From Comamonadaceae bacterium (GTDB lineage Bacteria; Pseudomonadota; Gammaproteobacteria; Burkholderiales; Burkholderiaceae), in NCBI GenBank assembly GCA_947484245.1, contig CANKOT010000081.1:1-10547 (forward strand): DNA of 10,547 nt. Reading direction: 5' to 3'. The notes beneath the pieces were generated by a model. The model was given only the letters and a program-made list of their open reading frames with translations, was not told where the DNA came from and made no database searches. Every line of letters begins with the position of its first letter. Within the stretch, counting starts at the first letter, position 1. The translations under genes and the position numbers were made by a program. This document shows positions 7,441 through 10,547 of this stretch, piece by piece.

Positions 7441-9474
7441 TTATTTGTTGAGCCAGACGAAGTACGTCATGAGCAAAAAGATACCCAAGATCATCACCAA
7501 TGCATAGTGATACAGATAGCCAGTTTGCAGCTTGCGAGTCCAGTTGGAGAGCTTGCCCACCAACTTCCACGAGCCGTTCACGACCAAGCCGTCGATCAAG
7601 GCGCGATCACCGATTTTCCAAAGACCTGTGCCCAAAGCGCGCGCGCCTCGGGCCAAGATGTTTTCATTGATCCAGTCCATGTAGTACTTGTTTTCCAAGA
7701 TCACGACCAATGGACGCAGTGCACGGCCTATGGCAGCAGGCACTGCTGGGTTGATCAAATACATGTACCAAGCCACCACCACACCAGCCAATGCAAGCCA
7801 GAAAGGTGCTGTTGACACAGCGTGCATGGCCATGGCCACCGGTCCATGGAACGCGGCTGCCAGCTCTTTCATGGCATGGTGCTTGTCGGCATCGACAAAG
7901 ATAGCGTCTTTGAAAAGCTCACCATACAACATGGGGTTGATGGTCATGTAACCAATAACCACGGAGGGAATGGCCAGCAAGATCAAGGGCGCTGTGACCA
8001 CCCAAGGTGATTCGTGCGGCTTGTGACTGTCGTGATCATGGTCGTTGTGGTGGGCGTCATGGTGGGCGTCATGGTGGGCATCGGGGTTCTGGTCATAACG
8101 CTCTTTGCCGTGGAACACCAAGAAATACATGCGGAAAGAGTAGAAAGCAGTGACGAACACACCGGCCAGCACGGCAAAGTTGGCAAAGCCTGCAGCGGCC
8201 AAGTGGCTTTCGTGCACGGCTTCAATGATGCTGTCTTTGGAATAAAACCCCGAGAAGAATGGTGTGCCAATCAAGGCCAAAGAACCGAGCAAGGCAGTGA
8301 TCCACGTGATGGGCATGTACTTGCGAACGCCGCCCATGTAGCGAATGTCTTGCTTGTGGTGCAAGCCCATGATGACAGAGCCAGCAGCCAAGAACAGCAA
8401 AGCTTTGAAGAAGGCGTGTGTCATGAGGTGGAAAACAGCCACGGAGTATGCAGAAGCGCCTAAAGCCACCGTCATGTAACCCAACTGAGACAAGGTGGAA
8501 TAAGCCACCACGCGCTTGATGTCGTTTTGAATGATGCCCAAGAAACCCATGAACAAGGCGGTGATGGAGCCGATGATCATGATGAAGTTCAAAGCAGTGT
8601 CAGACAACTCAAACAAGGGTGACATGCGGGCCACCATGAAAATACCGGCAGTCACCATGGTGGCTGCGTGAATCAATGCAGAGATGGGCGTAGGGCCTTC
8701 CATGGAGTCTGGCAGCCAAACGTGCAAAGGGAACTGAGCAGACTTGCCCATTGCGCCAATGAACAAGCAAATGCAAATGACTGTCACCAGCATCCATGAA
8801 GTGCCAGGCAATGTGAGCGCGCTAAGTTCATTGGCTTGCTCAAAGGCTTCTGAGTAGTTCAAGGTTCCTGCGTAGGCTGCTATCAGGCCGATGCCCAAGA
8901 TGAAGCCGAAGTCACCCACCCGGTTGACCAAAAAGGCTTTCATGTTGGCAAAGATGGCCGTAGGCTTGTTGTACCAAAAGCCAATGAGCAAATACGACAC
9001 CAAGCCCACAGCTTCCCAGCCAAAGAACAACTGCAACATGTTGTTGCTCATGACCAGCATCAACATGGAGAAGGTGAACAAAGAGATATAGGCAAAGAAA
9101 CGGTTGTAGCCTTCATCTTCATCCATGTAACCAATGGTGTAGATGTGCACCATGAGCGATACAAATGTAACGACGCACATCATCATGGCCGTGAGGCCAT
9201 CAACCAGGAAACCAACTTCCATTTTCAGATCACCAACGATCATCCAGGTGTAGAGGGTTTCGTTAAAGCGTGCACCATCGATGGCCACACTCTTCAAAGT
9301 AGTCGCAGACAAAATGAACGCAATTAAAACGCCCAAGATGGTGAGGGTGTGCGTTAAGCGACGACCTATCCAGTTGCCGCCAAATTGAGTTCCTAAAATA
9401 CCTGCCAGGGCAGACCCCAACAAGGGAGCCAGGGGCACGGCAAGCAGCGTATAAGCGTTGAGGGTTTGGCTCAT
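7441..9474 (-). CDS. nuoL: NADH-quinone oxidoreductase subunit L
   Basis: This is the distal antiporter-like subunit of complex I; its C-terminal lateral helix runs along the membrane arm. It is 677 residues, slightly longer than the 613 of E. coli NuoL. Seen: Glu154 in FFGWEAVGLVSYLLIGFWY, Lys244 in GAMGKSAQFPLHVWLPDSMEGPTPISALIHAATMV, His349, His353 and Lys357 in the HLMTHAFFKALLF segment, and Lys413 in FYSKDSI. All are expected channel residues. A histidine-rich insert at about 465-487 contains three copies of Asp-Ala-His-His and is listed separately. Residues beyond about 560 form the final hydrophobic helix, long amphipathic segment and terminal anchor. The ATG at 9472-9474 has AGAGG ten bases upstream, touching the nuoK stop. 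The gap to nuoK is 14 bp. Confidence 0.97.
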   Translation of the reverse strand: MSQTLNAYTLLAVPLAPLLGSALAGILGTQFGGNWIGRRLTHTLTILGVLIAFILSATTLKSVAIDGARFNETLYTWMIVGDLKMEVGFLVDGLTAMMMCVVTFVSLMVHIYTIGYMDEDEGYNRFFAYISLFTFSMLMLVMSNNMLQLFFGWEAVGLVSYLLIGFWYNKPTAIFANMKAFLVNRVGDFGFILGIGLIAAYAGTLNYSEAFEQANELSALTLPGTSWMLVTVICICLFIGAMGKSAQFPLHVWLPDSMEGPTPISALIHAATMVTAGIFMVARMSPLFELSDTALNFIMIIGSITALFMGFLGIIQNDIKRVVAYSTLSQLGYMTVALGASAYSVAVFHLMTHAFFKALLFLAAGSVIMGLHHKQDIRYMGGVRKYMPITWITALLGSLALIGTPFFSGFYSKDSIIEAVHESHLAAAGFANFAVLAGVFVTAFYSFRMYFLVFHGKERYDQNPDAHHDAHHDAHHNDHDHDSHKPHESPWVVTAPLILLAIPSVVIGYMTINPMLYGELFKDAIFVDADKHHAMKELAAAFHGPVAMAMHAVSTAPFWLALAGVVVAWYMYLINPAVPAAIGRALRPLVVILENKYYMDWINENILARGARALGTGLWKIGDRALIDGLVVNGSWKLVGKLSNWTRKLQTGYLYHYALVMILGIFLLMTYFVWLNK
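8025..8084 (-). repeat. Histidine-rich tandem repeat inside nuoL
   Basis: A 12-bp unit read on the plus strand as GGTGGGCGTCAT occurs at 8049-8060 and 8061-8072, with a diverged third copy from 8073. It encodes three Asp-Ala-His-His units at NuoL residues 465-476, followed by alternating Asn/Asp-His residues to about 487, giving about ten histidines in 21 residues. It lies in a hydrophilic loop just after the FRMYFLVFHGKERYD helix end and before the PHESPWVVTAPL helix start. Near-identical copies suggest recent slippage expansion. Confidence 0.9.
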
Positions 9475-9488
9475 GTTTTTATAACCTC

Positions 9489-9797
9489 TTAACCCTTGAG
9501 CGAATCGAGCTCATCCACATTGATGCTGTTCATGTTGCGGAACAAAAGCACCAAGATGGCCAAACCGATGGCAGATTCGGCTGCAGCCACTGTCAAGATG
9601 AAGAACACGAAGACTTGTCCGTGCATGTCACCCAAATAGTGAGAGAAAGCCACAAAATTCATATTGACCGCCAAAAGCATGAGCTCAATGGCCATCAACA
9701 ACACAATCAAATTCTTTCGGTTCAAAAAGATACCGATGACGGAAAGGGCAAACAACATGGCGCCCAATGACAAATAGTGTCCGAGTGTCAAGGTCAT
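9489..9797 (-). CDS. nuoK: NADH-quinone oxidoreductase subunit K
   Basis: This small membrane subunit of complex I has 102 residues, three transmembrane helices and the expected family length (about 100). It forms part of the proton path between the quinone site region and the antiporter-like subunits. Seen: Glu38 in [13 protein letters not shown] and Glu74 in [13 protein letters not shown], the two conserved membrane glutamates (E36 and E72 in E. coli numbering), and the ENLxNLxVLLxxIExML-like helix 2. The start ATG at 9795-9797 shares one base with the nuoJ stop (TAATG). A strong AAGGAG (minus strand of 9806-9811) lies eight bases upstream inside the nuoJ coding end. This arrangement indicates tight translational coupling with nuoJ. 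Confidence 0.97.
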   Translation of the reverse strand: MTLTLGHYLSLGAMLFALSVIGIFLNRKNLIVLLMAIELMLLAVNMNFVAFSHYLGDMHGQVFVFFILTVAAAESAIGLAILVLLFRNMNSINVDELDSLKG

Positions 9798-10486
9798 TAT
9801 TTGGTCTCCTTCTGGGCTTGCGCACCAGCAGGCGGTTCGGACGATTCCGGCGCTTCTGGTGCTTTGGGCGCCTCCCCTACTTTCACGGCATCCATCTTCA
9901 CCACCACCAAGCGATCGCTGGCACGCACATGGACTTGCTCGGAAGCACTGATGGCTTTGCTGTCTTTGCGCTCGCGCAGAGTCAGTGCAATGGCAGCGAT
10001 CATGGCGACCAACAAAATAGCCGCCGCAATTTGAATCGGCATGATGTAGTCTGTGTAAAGCAGAATGCCCAAGGCCTTGGTATTGGAGTACTGCAGACCG
10101 ACTTGACCCACTTCGACGGCCACTTTGGGCGCATCAGAGATTCTGAAACCACTCATCAGCACGGCAGCCATTTCAAGTGCAATCAATGCTCCCAAAGTGG
10201 CCGCCAGTGGAAAGTGCTTCCAAAAGCCAGCACGCAGGGTATCTAAATTGATGTCCAACATCATCACCACAAACAAGAACAGCACCATCACAGCACCCAA
10301 GTACACCAGCACCAAGGTCATGGCCAAGAATTCTGCTTGCAGCAACAACCACAAGCCAGAAGCCTGTGAGAAAGCCAGCATGAGAAACAACACGGCATGC
10401 ACCGGGTTGCGCGCAGTCACGACTCGGAATGATGCAAACAGAAGCACCACCGAGAAGAGATAAAAGAAACCAGTTTTGACGTCCAT
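9797..10486 (-). CDS. nuoJ: NADH-quinone oxidoreductase subunit J
   Basis: This membrane subunit of complex I has 229 residues with five hydrophobic helices up to about residue 172. Seen: the N-terminal [26 protein letters not shown] region, and the third helix [24 protein letters not shown] at about 55-78 with the conserved tyrosine (Tyr62) and glycine of the family's flexible helix. A hydrophilic tail from about 173 to 229 is rich in Ala, Pro and Glu (for example [14 protein letters not shown]) and makes the protein longer than the 184 residues of E. coli NuoJ. The ATG at 10484-10486 lies 35 bp after the nuoI stop, and its Shine-Dalgarno is weak. The end overlaps nuoK by one base and also holds the nuoK ribosome binding site. 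Confidence 0.96.
   Translation of the reverse strand: MDVKTGFFYLFSVVLLFASFRVVTARNPVHAVLFLMLAFSQASGLWLLLQAEFLAMTLVLVYLGAVMVLFLFVVMMLDINLDTLRAGFWKHFPLAATLGALIALEMAAVLMSGFRISDAPKVAVEVGQVGLQYSNTKALGILLYTDYIMPIQIAAAILLVAMIAAIALTLRERKDSKAISASEQVHVRASDRLVVVKMDAVKVGEAPKAPEAPESSEPPAGAQAQKETK
9806..9811 (-). promoter_or_regulatory. Strong ribosome binding site of nuoK inside nuoJ
   Basis: AAGGAG on the minus strand, eight bases before the nuoK ATG, lies within the last codons of nuoJ. It is the strongest Shine-Dalgarno in the window and confirms the nuoK start that overlaps the nuoJ stop. Confidence 0.8.
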
Positions 10487-10521
10487 GGGTTGTCGCTTGT
10501 TAGTTTTTGTAAATCAACCGA

Positions 10522-10547
10522 TCAACGGTATTTGGCATCGGCCGCTC
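10522..10547 (-). CDS. nuoI: NADH-quinone oxidoreductase subunit I, last codons only
   Basis: Only the 3' end is in the window: seven complete codons reading AADAKYR and then TGA at 10522-10524. NuoI, the subunit carrying two 4Fe-4S clusters in the peripheral arm, commonly ends in a short ...ADxxYR tail in betaproteobacteria, and it directly precedes nuoJ in the standard nuo order. Identification rests on that tail and the position, because no cluster-binding cysteines are visible. The rest of the gene lies beyond the right edge. Confidence 0.72.

Noticed and set aside
7430..7570. N-terminal extension of nuoM by 47 codons
   Set aside because: The extension overlaps the end of nuoL, is not hydrophobic like the family start, and the internal ATG at 7429 has a good Shine-Dalgarno and the expected NuoM N-terminus.
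8014..8463. Long plus-strand open frame opposite nuoL, with a Val/Gly/Met-rich start
   Set aside because: It is the antisense reading of the NuoL His-rich repeat and conserved helices. The composition follows from the repeat, it has no recognisable domain, and nuoL is clearly the real gene.
9767..10246. Plus-strand 159-codon frame opposite nuoJ with Arg/Phe-rich start
   Set aside because: It is antisense of the nuoJ Pro/Ala tail and membrane helices, with no family resemblance, and is fully explained by nuoJ and nuoK.

Overview
This is an ordinary chromosomal stretch from a betaproteobacterium, most likely order Burkholderiales and Comamonadaceae-like (for example the freshwater Limnohabitans/Rhodoferax group). 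That placement is an inference from gene order, the style of the complex I subunits, the presence of a tripartite tricarboxylate transporter (TctA) and moderate GC content. No database search was possible. All genes look intact except the two cut by the window edges, and I see no insertion sequence, phage gene, CRISPR array, rRNA or tRNA.

Left part, 1 to about 3270. The window opens inside a tctA-type gene (+), the large membrane subunit of a tripartite tricarboxylate transporter. A malate/L-lactate dehydrogenase-family (Ldh_2) oxidoreductase (-) converges on it, and the two overlap by 13 bp at their 3' ends. A short divergent intergenic region rich in small dyads (about 1917-2079) separates this dehydrogenase from a complete class I/II PLP-dependent aminotransferase (+). 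Together these suggest uptake and 2-hydroxy/2-oxo/amino-acid metabolism of small carboxylates, but the exact substrates cannot be read from the sequence.

Right part, 3264 to 10547. Everything here is on the minus strand and forms the distal end of the nuo operon for respiratory complex I. In transcription order it is nuoI (last codons only), nuoJ, nuoK, nuoL, nuoM, nuoN, then a NUDIX hydrolase of the ADP-ribose pyrophosphatase type and a DUF1178 protein. Spacing is very tight: nuoJ/nuoK share one base, nuoN/NUDIX and NUDIX/DUF1178 overlap by 4 bases, and several Shine-Dalgarno sequences sit on or near the preceding stop codon. The last gene overlaps the convergent aminotransferase by 7 bp.

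Functionally, nuoJ-K-L-M-N encode the proton-pumping membrane arm of NADH:quinone oxidoreductase, and the lysines and glutamates expected in the antiporter-like channels are present. The NUDIX enzyme may clear ADP-ribose or a related nucleotide derived from NAD(H), which would fit its coupling to an NADH-consuming complex, but this is inference. I found no convincing undescribed system. The items most worth a second look are the NUDIX-DUF1178 tail of the operon, a histidine-rich tandem repeat in NuoL, and the dyad-rich divergent promoter region.
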